DNA of 64,000 bases from Ananas comosus. Lineage: Eukaryota > Streptophyta > Magnoliopsida > Poales > Bromeliaceae. Positions 47,981-59,222 of this stretch are shown in pieces. The notes under the pieces are model-generated. The model searched no databases, was not told where the DNA came from, and was given only the letters and a program-made list of their open reading frames with translations. Every line of letters starts with the position of its first letter. Within the stretch, counting starts at the first letter, position 1. The translations under genes and the position numbers were made by a program. Location: contig NC_033622.1 of NCBI RefSeq assembly GCF_001540865.1, positions 13,274,797 to 13,338,796 on the forward strand. The letters are read 5' to 3'.

Positions 47981-50900
47981 TCAGTTGTAGCATCCACCGG
48001 GTCCACCAAAATAAAATAAATGCCCATCATGCAATCCGAACTTGCCTGAATTAACAAGTGCACTAAGTGTGTAGCATGCTTCCTTGTCGTCATATCGAGC
48101 TTGTGCGCCATCAAATAAGTCATGAGAATTACCATCATGATCAAACATCTCAAGATTTTTAAAATATGCTGCCTTTCTCTCCAATTCACTAGCATAATGT
48201 CCACTACCCATCGGAGGACCAGTATCATTCTTGTCATAAATAACAACTCCACCCCACGAAATCTTATTTGCGCTATCAGCTAAAGTTGTAAAGAGAGATT
48301 TTGGCCAATAGCCTATTAATTTGGCATCACCTATATCTTCTCTATATAAAAACCAATCTCCAGATTTAGCATCCTGTAAGAAAAATAAGTGTCAAAAAAT
48401 AAAATGGCAAGAAAAAATTAGTAGAGGTTAACTAGTCCTAATATCAAGTTACCAAAAAGTTAATGTGCATAATAATCTCAAAAGCATGCAATGTACAAAT
48501 GCTTATTGGGTAAGAAGTAACAACATTCAAAGCGAAGAAATGATGGCATGTTGCAATTTTTTTTTAAATGGATATTTCTTCAATAGTTGAAAAGCTAATT
48601 TATTTTCTTAATTACCATCTCTTAAATTGCCAATTATGTCCTTTTAAATCCTTTTCAAGGCAATAGGGATCAATTAATGAAAACTTAAGAAAGAGAGAAT
48701 GGATTGTATCATTGTATGTTAGATGACAACTAGCCTTTTGAAATGCGTCTAAATATAAAAAAATAATGAAATGCACCAGGTATAATATAATACACTAGGT
48801 ATCAAATGCACAATAGGTACAATTCTTTTTCCCTTTTTTTGGTATTTGGGTCTTTATTTGCACGAATTGATTATAAACTGCAATATGTATGATAGTAAGG
48901 CATTTTTCTCATAAATATTAAAACATATATGGAATTTCAAGTTAGAGTAAGGTATTTTATTTCTACCAAATATTGCAAGTTTTGAAAACTGTGTGGTACA
49001 TAAATAAAATATGTGTCAAATATCTTAATCAAGGAGTACGTCACTCAACCTTTTTTATACTAAGTGTTATATAGTACTGCTGACCATCGTAAATGGAGAC
49101 AGGATTAACCACACTTCCTGGTGTAAGTATATCCCAATTGACCATTACAAAGCCTTCGCAGTCAAGATTATAACAACCTGTTGAATTATAATCATCCCTC
49201 TACATTTGAAAAAATAAAGTTATTTAGACTATTAAACATTTGCAAATTATAAATAACAAAAATAATTTCGCACTTACCGTCCAATATGTGAAAAAATGAA
49301 GTTTGTTGTCGTGATATAATTCTGGATATACCTATCATAACATATTGCTAAAAGGATTAAAAAAATTGAGACAATCACAATTAATTTAATCCAATAAAAT
49401 AATAATGAAAAAATAACAAAAAATTACCAACTTGCTTTTGTAGATTTATGATAATTTACAAGGTTTAAACCTTTGTTATTAAAAATTGGATGCTACTTGT
49501 AGCAAAAGTTTTTTGAAAAAATCATTAGTTANTTCTTCCTCTTTTATTTATTTTTTATTTATTTATTTTTTATATTTTTATTTTATTTATTTATTTATTT
49601 ATTTTTAACTCAAATATTCTCATTATTCATAGTCATAAATGTTTAAACTTTGCAGAGAGAAAATTTATTTCCGATTAATTAGAACAGCCACCAGGACCAC
49701 CAAAATAAAATAAATACCCATCATGCAGTCCATACTTTCTCGAATCAACTAGTGCGGTAACATTATAGCAGTCTTCCCGATTAACATCAGACTTTGCAAT
49801 ATTTGCAAGGTCAATGGATCCGCCATTCGAATCGAAGATCTCAATATTTTTCACAAATGCTGCTTTTCCTTCCAATTCAGAAGAATAGTGCCCACTGCCC
49901 ATCGGAGGGCCAATTCCATCTCGAGGATTGCTGACAACTCCACCCCATGAAACTATGGTCGCCTTCTCAGCTAAAGCCGTAAAGAGAGATTTAGGCCAAT
50001 AACCTATCACTACAACAAAAGTACTTTTTAGTGGCGACTTTTTGGTGGCGACAGAGAATGTCGCCACTAATGCAAATAATATGGTGGCGACAGAGAATGT
50101 CGCCACTAATGCAAATAATATGGTGGCGACATTTATTTGTCGCCGCTAATGCATAGAAAATGGTGGCGACAATTATTTGTCGCCGCCAATGCACAAAAAA
50201 TGGTGGCGACTTTTATTTGTCGCCGCCAATGTATATAAAATGGTGGCGACATACAAGAGTCGCCACTGAAATAGAATATATAGCGGCGACAGTTTGTCGC
50301 CGGTAAAAAAATAAAATTTTAGTGGCGATATTTGTCGCCGCGATATATCCTTATAAAGTGCGCCCGAACTTCCCTCCCTTTTTTTCACCACTCACCAACA
50401 CATCATCTCTTCAAAATGACAATTTTACCCTTACTTGTTTAATGTCTATTACATAAGCTCTGGGGACTTTATTGTCTTTTAACATATAAAAAGAAATATA
50501 ATAAAATTACAGCTGTATACACCATCTACCCTTTCTCCCTCAGCCTCACTTGTTTACCCATCTTCATCGTCCCATCCGCCTCCGCCAACTGTGGCTCCAG
50601 CACCCCTCATCGTCTCGTCCTCCCCTGCGGGCGCCAACAGTTGCTTCGCCGTGGGCCGCCTCCCACGCGGCTCCAGCACCCCTGCGGGCGCTGCAAACGT
50701 GCGCCGCCTCGTGGAGGTGCTTCGCCTCCCCACCCGCTGCGGCAACCACATCGTTGCCCTCCACATCCGCAACCCCCTCGCCGCCTCCACCCTCCTCTAC
50801 TCCCACGGCAACGCCACATGTACGACCTCTTCCTCGAGCTCAGCATCCGCCTCCGGCGTCAACGTCCTCGGGTATGCCAACAAACCCCCCCACCCCACTA

Positions 50901-53900
50901 CTTTATCTCTTTCAAAAAAAAGGGTTTGCCCTAACTTCTCACCGCTGCGGCCCTGCTTCCGACCCCTCCTCCTCCCTCTCTTCCCTTCCGGCCGCTCGCC
51001 GAACGCCATCGGAAGCCCTACTCTTCAGAAATCGAAGATCAAAGATCGGGTTCTTCACTTTTCAGAAATCAAAACCCTCCTCGTCGCCTCTTCCTCTTCC
51101 TCTTCCGCTTCCGCTATCTAACGATAGATCAGTAATTGGGTGGTTCTTTACAAACCAGGTACGATTTGAGTTTTCATTCTTCAAAGCAAAAGTTTGAAGC
51201 TTTTAGTCCATTCTCTGTTAAGCTTAAAATTTTAGGTTTCTCAAGGTTGTTCTATTGCATATTTATAATAAGATCTTTCTCTCAGTTGATAACTTTAAAT
51301 CAGATTTTGATCGTGATTAGAATATATTGTGATCTAATTTTGTCCAGACTTTTGGTGTCTATTGTCTTACAATTGAAGTTTACCATGCAAGGAATGCACA
51401 GTTGGGCCATTTCCAATTTCGAAAAAGATGGGAAATTTTCTTTTATGTTCTTAGAAACTGTTTGTGACTAATTCATTCCTAATCACATCCCATCATATTA
51501 TTTTGTTCCTCAATTTGTTCTTGTTACAACCTCTTATCCTGTTTTTTTTTTTTTTTTTCTTTACATTTTTGTTTCAGTTACATGCTCCACATCCTTAGCA
51601 TACCCAAGGTCTTGTATGATAGGGTCCTTTTTGCAGCTCCCATCAGCTTAAGATTGTTGTTGTTGTTGTTGTTTTTTTTTTTATGGTTTAAACTTTTAAG
51701 CCTGTTTGGTCTCTCTATAACGCTATTGCAAAAACTTCAAATGTAGAGCTTTCAGAAAGTTCGTAAATTTTNTATTTTATTTTATTTTGAAGAGATCAAT
51801 GAAAAAGTTGAATACACAACATCATCCTGTTATGCCACCCTTTATTTCAATTTTAAATTCGACATAAAATAAAAGGAGTAGGCTAAAACAAAAAGAATAT
51901 ATATATAGAGAGAGAACTAAGCTACTAAGCTACTACTATTAATAGCATTACGTCATTGGTGCTATTAGATTTTCACTCATTGGATGAAAGGATGTACAGT
52001 GAGAAAATAGTGGTTGATTGAATAATATAATCTAATATATGAAAATGGTCAATGGGGTAGATTTAAAGGCGAAAAACTTATTAGCACTAAGTATTTGATG
52101 CTATTAATAACATAATAGTCTGACTATAGAGCTACTATGCTTTAAAAAAATTAAATATAATAAAATTGGTGTTTCCAATTTTTTGGTACTTGGATTAAGA
52201 ATTGTAGGATCGGAATCCCTTTATGGTTGAATGGTCTCAATTGGGTAATAATATTAATCCAAATGTCAGAAATGGTCAAAGATATTGATCCAAGAGCCAA
52301 AAAGTTGAAAGCATGAACTTCTTTATAATTTTGCAAGCATAGTAGCTCTACTATATATATATACATGTATATATATATATAATGTATTACGTACATGAAA
52401 TCCTGTTTCTATAGAATTAGTGATTTCGCGATTATTCACCACCCATATGATGGATCCACTTAGATGTGAAGGTTTAATATCACTTGGTAGATTCCAAACA
52501 TTTATCTTGGCTCTGGAACCATAATATAGGCCGGATAGTTCTGTTTCATAAGCAGCCCACTACAAAAAGAGAAAAGGAGCTACATAAATAAACCATCTTT
52601 ATGGTCATTGTAAAGAAAATTTCAAAAATATAAATACTTGCTGATACATTAATAATAACAGACACTTTGAAGCACAAACTAGATTTATATTTATAATAAT
52701 AGTCAAACTTTCATTGTATATTTTTTTTGGCGAGACAAAAGGCTCTTTTAAATTTTTCATATTGAAATGCTGTTATAAATTTTAGGAAAAACTTCAAAAA
52801 CCCCCCTTGTGGTTTAAATTTTTTTCACTTTAGTACCCAGTGATTTAAAATGTATTAAGTTAGTATCTTGTGGTTTATCACTTTATCACTTTTGCACCCT
52901 GTGGTTTAAAGTGTATCAAGTTAGTACCCTGTGGTTTTGCACTTTATCACTTTAGTACCCTGTGGTTTTAATTTTGTATCAAGTTAGTATCCTGTGATTT
53001 TTTAAACCATAGGGTACTAAAGTGATAAAGTGTAAAACCATAGGGTATTAAAGTGATAAAGTGCAAAACCACAGGGTACTAACTTTGTTAAATATAAAAA
53101 TGTTTAAACACCGTTCTCTAACAGCTTAAGCTTTTAGAGTATAACGGTTGTTTTACATGGTAGCTTAAGCTTTTAGAGTACAACGGTTGTTTCACATGGT
53201 ATCAGAGCAGTAGGTTCTGAGTTCGTAATTTCCTCTCATTTAATTCAAGCCCACGTTATGGGCCGACTAAAAAGTCTCGAGCCCAGACGTGAGGGGGAGT
53301 GTTAAATATAAATATGTTTAAACACCGTTCTCTAACAGCTTAAAATTTTAAAGTACAACGGTTGTTTCACAAACTTGATACACTTTAAACCACAAGGTAC
53401 TAAAGTGATAAAGTGGGAAACCATATGGTACTAACTTGATACACTTTAAACCATAGGATACTAAAATGAAAAAGTGTAAAACCGCAAGGGGGATTTTTGA
53501 AGTTTTTTCTAAATTTTATGATCTTTCATAATAGTCTACTTTACAATCAAGTGGCCTTTTGATGAACTACTGAAATAAATATTTTATAGAAAAGGACGAA
53601 ATAATACTTAGGTTTTAGTTTTGAAAGGTTGATCTTGCTTTAAAGAGTGAAATAAATTTCCATCAAAATATCACTTAATTTAAATTACTCAATAATTGTT
53701 AAACTTAGAAATGCTCCACATCTACAATTAAAATTAAAGATTTTGAAAACTTCTTAGTTGTTAGGTACAAAATGATGTTAAAAAAGAATAAAATTTTATT
53801 TTTAGATATTTCAAATAGTATAGATTATCGTCCATATAGATATGCCATTATTCAAAATAAAGTAGTAGTACATGAGCTTCGAAGCATAATTATAACTTGT

Positions 53901-56104
53901 AATTAACAAACATAAAGAAGTTAAAGAATCACTGATTGAAAACCACCTAAACATCTAAAGAGTTGATCAGGTTGTATATATCTAAGAGAAAGTTGAGAAG
54001 ACTAAGTGAATATTGTAGTCAAGCTTTATTAATTAGTGCCAAATGATTCATTGAAGCTCGCTTAAGTATATATTACTATTTGGCGACCAGCTTACATGTG
54101 TGATTTTGTTTGGATCTCTATGTGCTCCAAGCTGTAAACAAAAAGCAGCAAGGTTAGCATTGCTTATAAATAAATTCCTTTTTGTGTTTGAAATTAGTTG
54201 TTCACTACACAAGAGAAGACACTTTTAACAAATTAAGTACAAAGATACTCATCATATATCCTCTCTAGTAATACGAGTTCAATGTTCATTAACATTTTGT
54301 TATATATATGAAAACTAATTAATTTGCTTTATATTTAGTGTCGTTAGTTTGTGAAATTTCAACATGCTAAAATTTAAAGTAAACTTCTGTGAATCAGTGA
54401 TCTGAAACGAATTACTAATATATATGTAGGGTAAACTATATGCAACATTTATTTACAAATAATAGGCAAAAAATTATAGTAACATAAAGAGAGATTCTTA
54501 GTCCACAACCCAAAAGTAGTAGTGCCATAAATAAATAAATTAAAAGTCATAGCATTACATATTGCATAACGTCTAGGCAGGTGGCATGTGAGGGCATTTA
54601 ATACCTTATTTATATAAAACTAATGTATATATAATGAGGGAAATTAACATATTTAGAAAACAAGAACTATATTCAAATTACATTTTTTCAGGAGAATCTG
54701 TGAATTTTTTTTTAATTTATATCAATACAAACTGGATTAGATCAAATTTTGTGGCATGCCAATTAAACTTTTTTATTTTTCTTTAATAATTAGATATTTT
54801 TAACATATCATCTGTGAACTATTTTCATCAATATTAGATGTCCAGTGTTAATTAGATTAGAGGTTTATTCCATTAACGGTTGATCTTGAGGTAGCAGTTT
54901 TTTAAGCCTTCATCTCTTGCTAACTTGAGGCTCAACATTTCTCAATGTGGAGTTTACCCATGAAGTCTCTATGATTGAATTTAGATATATAAGCTAAATT
55001 ACAAAAAAAAAAAACTCCTATGTCAAAATTCATTTTTTCGCTTTCCTCCACTCCTATTATTTAAGAATCTACACTTTACCTCCCTAAAAAATAAAAAATA
55101 TTCATTTCGGACTCTGCTATCAGTATTTCATTAGGGTTCCGTCTATATACTATTATTATATATATTTTTATACTGAAAATACCCTTCTACGGATGAAGAA
55201 GAGTTGGGGAGAAGAGGAAGAGGGAGAGGGCATGTTGGTCATTTTGTCAATATAGTTAACATCGTACCCCTCTGTGTAGGGATGTCAATAGATATAGATA
55301 TTCAAAATTTTATCTGAACCCGAACCCGAACCCGAACAGAGCAAATTTATTCAATGCTAAATGGATATGGTTTCGAATATGAATATCAAAAATAAAAACC
55401 CGACGGACATGAATAGAAATATGGATTTTGACTATACCCGATCCAAACCCAAACTCGACCCGAACCCAATCCGTACCCGAATTTGAATTTATATTTTAAA
55501 ATTTTAAAATTAATATAATATATTTTGAAATGTTGAAAAGAGAAATAATTGTTTCGAGTTCAGATTTCCGGGCTCGGGTTCGGGTTCGGGTTAGGGTTTC
55601 GCGTTTCTGGTTGGGTTCGGGTTCGGATATGTATTTTTAAAATCCGTCGGGTTCGGGTTCGGGTTCGGGTTTCGGGTTTAGAGTCGAGTTCGGGTTGGGG
55701 TTTTTGAAAATTCGCTCCGAATCCGACTCTTTGATATCTTTATCTCTGTAAATATTTTTTATTTTTTAGAAGGATATCTCTACCTCTGTAAATATTTTTT
55801 TATTTTTTAGAAATATAAAGTGTACATTTTTTAAATAATAGAAATAGAAAGTGAAATATATATATCTATATATATATATATATAGTACGTACGTACCTCA
55901 AGCATGCTTGCTCAGGGACCAAATGTGCTATAATTATTTGTTGGCTTTTGGAATATATTGTGAGAAGCATGAAAATATATATACCTGAATTTTATGGATA
56001 GAAGGATCAAAAGGTTTTAGCAGCTCTCTTCCATTAACATTCTCGCCCACCGTGAGAAAACAAATTAATAGAAAACGTAGTACATGAGATAGCTTGGAGG
56101 CCAT
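47981..56104 (-). CDS. Neprosin-domain secreted protein, copy 4 (complete, long intron 3)
   Basis: Exons: 55985-56104, 54096-54131, 52395-52559, 49278-49331, 49050-49199, 47981-48373. All borders are GT-AG and phase 0, giving 305 residues. Exon 1 codes a signal peptide ([16 protein letters not shown]...) and exon 2 is three codons shorter than in copies 2 and 3. The domain shows [23 protein letters not shown] (first glutamate kept), [39 protein letters not shown] and [11 protein letters not shown]. The second motif is WGGV. Intron 3 (49332-52394) contains a 2.2 kb block between two n's holding a fragment of another neprosin gene and a CACTA end; if that block is misplaced, the real intron is about 0.8 kb. 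Intron 2 holds a TRIM element. A TATA-like box is at 56160-56166. Confidence 0.83.
49675..50007 (-). pseudogene. Neprosin exon-6 fragment, copy 6, cut by a CACTA transposon
   Basis: The open part encodes IGYWPKSLF, then [16 protein letters not shown], a cysteine motif (REDCYNV) and the end GHDGY-like [17 protein letters not shown] with a TAA stop at 49675-49677. It differs clearly from copies 1-5 (for example [13 protein letters not shown]). At 50007 the exon is interrupted by CACTACAACAAAA. The rest of the gene is not in the window. It lies between the n's at 49532 and 51772. Confidence 0.8.
50008..51771. mobile_element. CACTA transposon end with captured gene fragment
   Basis: CACTACAACAAAA at 50008-50020 is the classic CACTA terminal sequence. 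From 50026 to 50345 at least seven subterminal repeats of GTGGCGAC paired with GTCGCCAC occur, spaced about 40 bases. A GC-rich captured segment follows (50540-51125). The other terminus is not seen: the block stops at the n at 51772. No transposase is present in the window. Confidence 0.8.
50708..50878 (+). pseudogene. Captured exon fragment of an ABHD17-like alpha/beta hydrolase
   Basis: Frame 1 reads [20 protein letters not shown] then [16 protein letters not shown] (to 50815). Shifted by two bases, [13 protein letters not shown] follows (from 50818). Shifted back, VNVLGY follows (to about 50878). Plant ABHD17-type proteins (depalmitoylase-like hydrolases) have this order: [15 protein letters not shown], a short DLGQ-type link, MYELF.ELS, then VNLMGYDYSGYG. 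Here the link is deleted and two frameshifts are present, and the catalytic GXSXG serine region is not included. It is a non-functional exon piece inside the CACTA element. Confidence 0.6.
51900..52365. mobile_element. Two adjacent MITEs in intron 3 of neprosin copy 4
   Basis: The first (about 51915-52130) has ends with GAACTAAGCTACTAAGC and TAGAGCTACTATGC; inside, ATTAATAGCATTACG pairs with GATGCTATTAATAAC. The second (about 52120-52350) runs from ATAGAGCTACTATGCTTTAA to AAGCATAGTAGCTCTAC, an inverted pair. No coding sequence. Confidence 0.6.
52785..53520. mobile_element. Foldback MITE in intron 2 of neprosin copy 4
   Basis: Ends AAAAACTTCAAAAACCCCCC and its near complement GGGGGATTTTTGAAGTTTTT. 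The body repeats the phrase AGTACCCTGTGGTTT and its complement AAACCACAGGGTACT. A TRIM element is nested within it. Confidence 0.8.
53086..53371 (+). mobile_element. TRIM retroelement (complete, 286 bp) with target duplication
   Basis: 5' LTR 53086-53196 (with an internal ~37-base duplication), primer site TGGTATCAGAGC at 53197-53208 complementary to initiator tRNA-Met, polypurine tract GTGAGGGGGAG just before the 3' LTR, and 3' LTR 53300-53371 (72 bases). The LTRs start TGTTAAATATAAA and end TTTCACA. The target duplication AACTT is at 53081-53085 and 53372-53376. There is no coding region, as expected for this class. Confidence 0.88.
55277..55750. mobile_element. MITE-like element rich in CCCGAA / TTCGGG words
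   Basis: The left half carries CCCGAACCCGAACCCGAAC (about 55319-55337), and the right half carries the complement GGGTTCGGGTTCGGG several times (55570-55670). Start GGGATGTCAATAGATATAG is typical of hAT-type MITEs. The arrays are short and interspersed, so this is not telomere sequence. Confidence 0.5.
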
Positions 56105-57409
56105 TTTTGTGGAAAAAATAGATAATTAAGTTGATCTATTGTGCAATCCCTCTTTCCTCTTAAATACAAAAAATTATTGTACCCAGCAATAAATGTTCAT
56201 ATCTTTGATATTATTAGATACTAAATATACAAATCTCTAATTTGGCCATAGTTAATTTTTTCTCTTAGTATGGTCCAATCCAAGATAACATTCCATTTCA
56301 ATATCTAACATCCTCTTTTGGTCTGTCTATATAGGTTTATGTGGTTTAACTTTTGAAAAAGTGATTCTATTTATGTAATTTTGGTTCAAAAAATTATTTT
56401 TAATTAATAACTCTAGAGTGTTTTGTTCAGCCAAGAGAAAAAAAAATATTTTTGAGATTGGAAAGTTTTCTGAAGTAAATTTATAAATTTTAGATTTTAA
56501 ATTTTAAATTTTAAAATTAACTTTTAACTTTAAATTTTTATTTTAATCCAAACATGGAATCAAATCTTAGGCAGCAAATTTTAGCTTCTTTTCATTTTGG
56601 GGCTTCTAAAATTAGAAATTTAATTTTGAAAATTGTACTAAAGTTGTAAATCATAATGACCAATGTGATACATTTATTAGTTAAAAATTCTCTACACTAT
56701 CTATAGTTTGACCGGTATTCTTTGATCTAAAATTTAAATCCTCTATCATTATCTTTATAAAATTTTGAAGTTTAGCTGCTCAAATTAAAACTATTTGTTC
56801 ATTAAACAAATAATATTAAAAATTTAAAATTTAATTTTTAAATGATTTAAATATTATAAATTTTGTCTTATGAGAGTATTGAGATGTCCAAAATAAGTTA
56901 GATGCCCACACTATATACCGGAATTATTCTTGTCCTACACTTTTATATACCCACCGTTCCTAAAGCAAGTGACAAAGGGTTTGGTGGTTGGTACCCGAGG
57001 TTTCAAATTCGAATTCTAGTTGATTCACATTTTTAGCTAAATTTATTTCTAAATAAAATATACCTCTCAAAAAAAAAAGAAAAAAGTACATGAAATATAA
57101 TAAAGTAATTCATGTCGTTATCAATGAATTTTCGGGCTTGCTTCTGGGCTGGGTTTAATTGATTGTCGGAGACCCAGACGTTGAGATGTCAAGAAATAAA
57201 TAAAATGTCTAGGACCAGGCGACCAGCTAACTTTTCTTAGGTCCCAAAATTGTAGGCCCACCCAAGCCTATTAAGGTTGTATCTAATCCAATCTACAAAG
57301 GCATTGGGCACATCAAAATTCAACAACTAATTCAAAATATTAAATATGTAAACAAATAAAATTTAAAATCCAAGATCGGCAACAAATCAAAAATATCACT
57401 GAGTTAGGA
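56105..57409. other. Upstream region of neprosin copy 4 with one SINE
   Basis: The TATA-like box lies at 56160-56166. Positions 56280-56340 contain the empty site matching the SINE insertion at 18004-18160. The stretch 56440-56900 is AT-rich. A SINE occupies about 56951-57085. From 57120 the words GGGCTGGGTTTAATT and GCCCA recur as in 38540-38600 and 22105. No gene. Confidence 0.6.
56951..57085 (+). mobile_element. SINE copy
   Basis: The head CCACCGTTCCTAAAGCAAGT, the box TTGGTGGTTGGTACCC, GTTGATTCACATTT and an A-tail match the family at 18004-18160, with more changes. No clear target duplication is visible. Confidence 0.75.
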
Positions 57410-58250
57410 CAATAGTAAATTCGGATTCAGCAAAAATTCGGTAATAAAATTCGTATTCTAATTTTTAAATTTGTTGAAAAATACAGATAAAAACGAATTT
57501 GTCAATTATTCGAATACGTAATTTTTACGGATAGCTTAATATTCGAAATAAAAAATTCGACTATTAAATTTTTTTTTTTTCTCTAAATTTATGCTATTAG
57601 CCGGGTGCAGCCGAGGTGGTTTCAAAATTGTAATGGTGAGCAGTGCTCAGCCTCGCGGGGGGTTCCGGTGGCGAGCGATGCGCTGTCCGGTGGTTCCGAA
57701 CTTTCGATGCTCGGCGCCTCGGCCTCACGGAGGGTTCCGATGGCAAGCAGTGCGGGACTGGAGTGGTTCCGAAGAATTCGAACTTCTGATGCTCGGCCTC
57801 GCGGGCATTCCGGTGGCGAGCAGTGCACGGCCCGGGGCGAGGAGGGTTCCAAAAAATCCGATCTTCGCTGTCGCGCAGTGTGTGGCCCTGCCTCAGCTTC
57901 TGATGGCGATCGGCAAGCCGCCGGAAGGGAAAGGGGGGAGGAGAAGGGATTGGGGCAGAGGCAGGGAAGGGGGGAGAAGAAGGGATGGAGGAGGAGGCAG
58001 GGAAAGGGGGAGAAGAAGGGATGGGGGAGCGTGCCGCGTGGCCCGTGCGCGAAGAGAAGCACCGTTTTTTTGGCGAATAATTCGGCGGTGGAGTTTAATT
58101 CTCGAATAATTACCTTAAACTCAAAAATTCGTGAATTATTCCGAACTTTTTAGAAAAGGTACGTAATTTGTTATTCAAAAAATTCACAAATAAAAATTCA
58201 CAAATAATTCACAAATTAACTAACAATAGAATTCACCCGTTTAATCGCTG
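57410..58250. mobile_element. Inverted-arm element with GC-rich core
   Basis: The flanks (57410-57590 and 58070-58250) both hold AATTCG-type words in opposite orientation (AAAAATTCG, CGAATAATT). The core 57600-58065 is GC-rich and made of imperfect repeats: GGTTCCGGTGGCGAGC-type three times, then GGAGAAGAAGGGATGG-type three times. Open frames of 146-182 residues on both strands are by-products of GC content; they have no recognised domain. Confidence 0.5.
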
Positions 58251-58309
58251 GATTTTAAAACGGATGACGTCAGTACAACACTATGCTCAGTTAATTAAAC
58301 ATACAAAGT

Positions 58310-58450
58310 TTTTTTTTTTTTTGAAAGAGATAGGTAGCACGCTAGCAGTTTCATTTATTTTATTTAGAAATAAACTTAGTTAGAAATGTGAATCAACTAT
58401 GATTCGAACTTGGGACCTCACATACCAACCACCAAGTCCTTGGCGACCAA
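58310..58450 (-). mobile_element. SINE copy on the minus strand, 5'-truncated
   Basis: A T-run at 58310-58322 is the tail; then GAAATAAACTTAGTTAG, GATTCGAACTTGGGACC and ACCAACCACCAAGTCC are the complement of the family consensus. The head after the A box is missing. Confidence 0.75.
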
Positions 58451-59222
58451 GATTGAAGCGGATATTATAACACTGCAAAGAAAAATGGGGAGAGGAAGGA
58501 GATCTGATAGCTAGAAGATTTTGAAATTTGCAGGAGTAACTTGGTTAGGTCAAAATTTTATACTGGAATAGAATTATCAATCCCAACCAAGAGGTTGGGT
58601 TGGGACTGAGCAAGACTGGATAAAGTTTCATTGTGTCTCATTAGCTCCACCCTCAAACCAACACACTTCCCCATCTTATCAAATTCAAATCTGGGATGCC
58701 AAAGAAGCCTGGAGACGATTTTTTTTAGATGTATCTAGTTCTCAAATTTGTGCAATTAATTAATTTTTTTCAAGTTTGTCCATGCATGCTGTTAACCTTT
58801 CAAATTTATTCCTCAACTTGTGTTGTTTCCAACGCCCAAAATGTTATTAAGCGTGGAATAAGCCACCTAGAAGTTGGTATTAATCACTGATTATCCACAA
58901 ACAACAACTAGTATTCCATTCGTTGCTTGCAGTACAAAATATTCTTCGAACAACAGAAAAGTGAATCGGAGGATAAATATATATCGACCCAGTAAGCACT
59001 TCTCTGCCATCCTCCAGAGTCAATTCCATGTGGCTTATCACCAATTAGCTCAACTACAACAAGGACCCTAACTTTTTTTAATTGGTGCCCAATTATATAC
59101 CAACAACAGGATCACTATAAGATGAAAGACCAACGATAACAGCATTACATTGTTTAGCCTCCAACTTGAAAAAATAAACGATATTTATTTTATTTGTTTA
59201 AAAGATTGATAAATTTTTTTTA
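58451..59222. repeat. 3' flank of neprosin copy 5, homologous to 47040-47970
   Basis: Shared phrases such as TACTGGAATAGAATTATCAA, CAAATTCAAATCTGGGATGC and CTGATTATCC.CAAACAACAA tie it to the flank of copy 4. The start also matches 25280-25440. No gene. Confidence 0.7.

Noticed and set aside
50550..51197. 215-residue frame in the captured GC-rich DNA
   Set aside because: Pro/Ser/Ala-rich in a shifted frame. The recognisable ABHD17-like blocks lie in the two other frames.
55319..55680. Possible interstitial telomere repeat (GGGTTCGGGTTC)
   Set aside because: The unit is CGGGTT/TTCGGG in short blocks on both strands, not TTTAGGG arrays; fits a MITE.
57591..58153. Overlapping frames of 146-182 residues on both strands
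   Set aside because: Products of GC-rich imperfect repeats; no conserved motif in any of the three.
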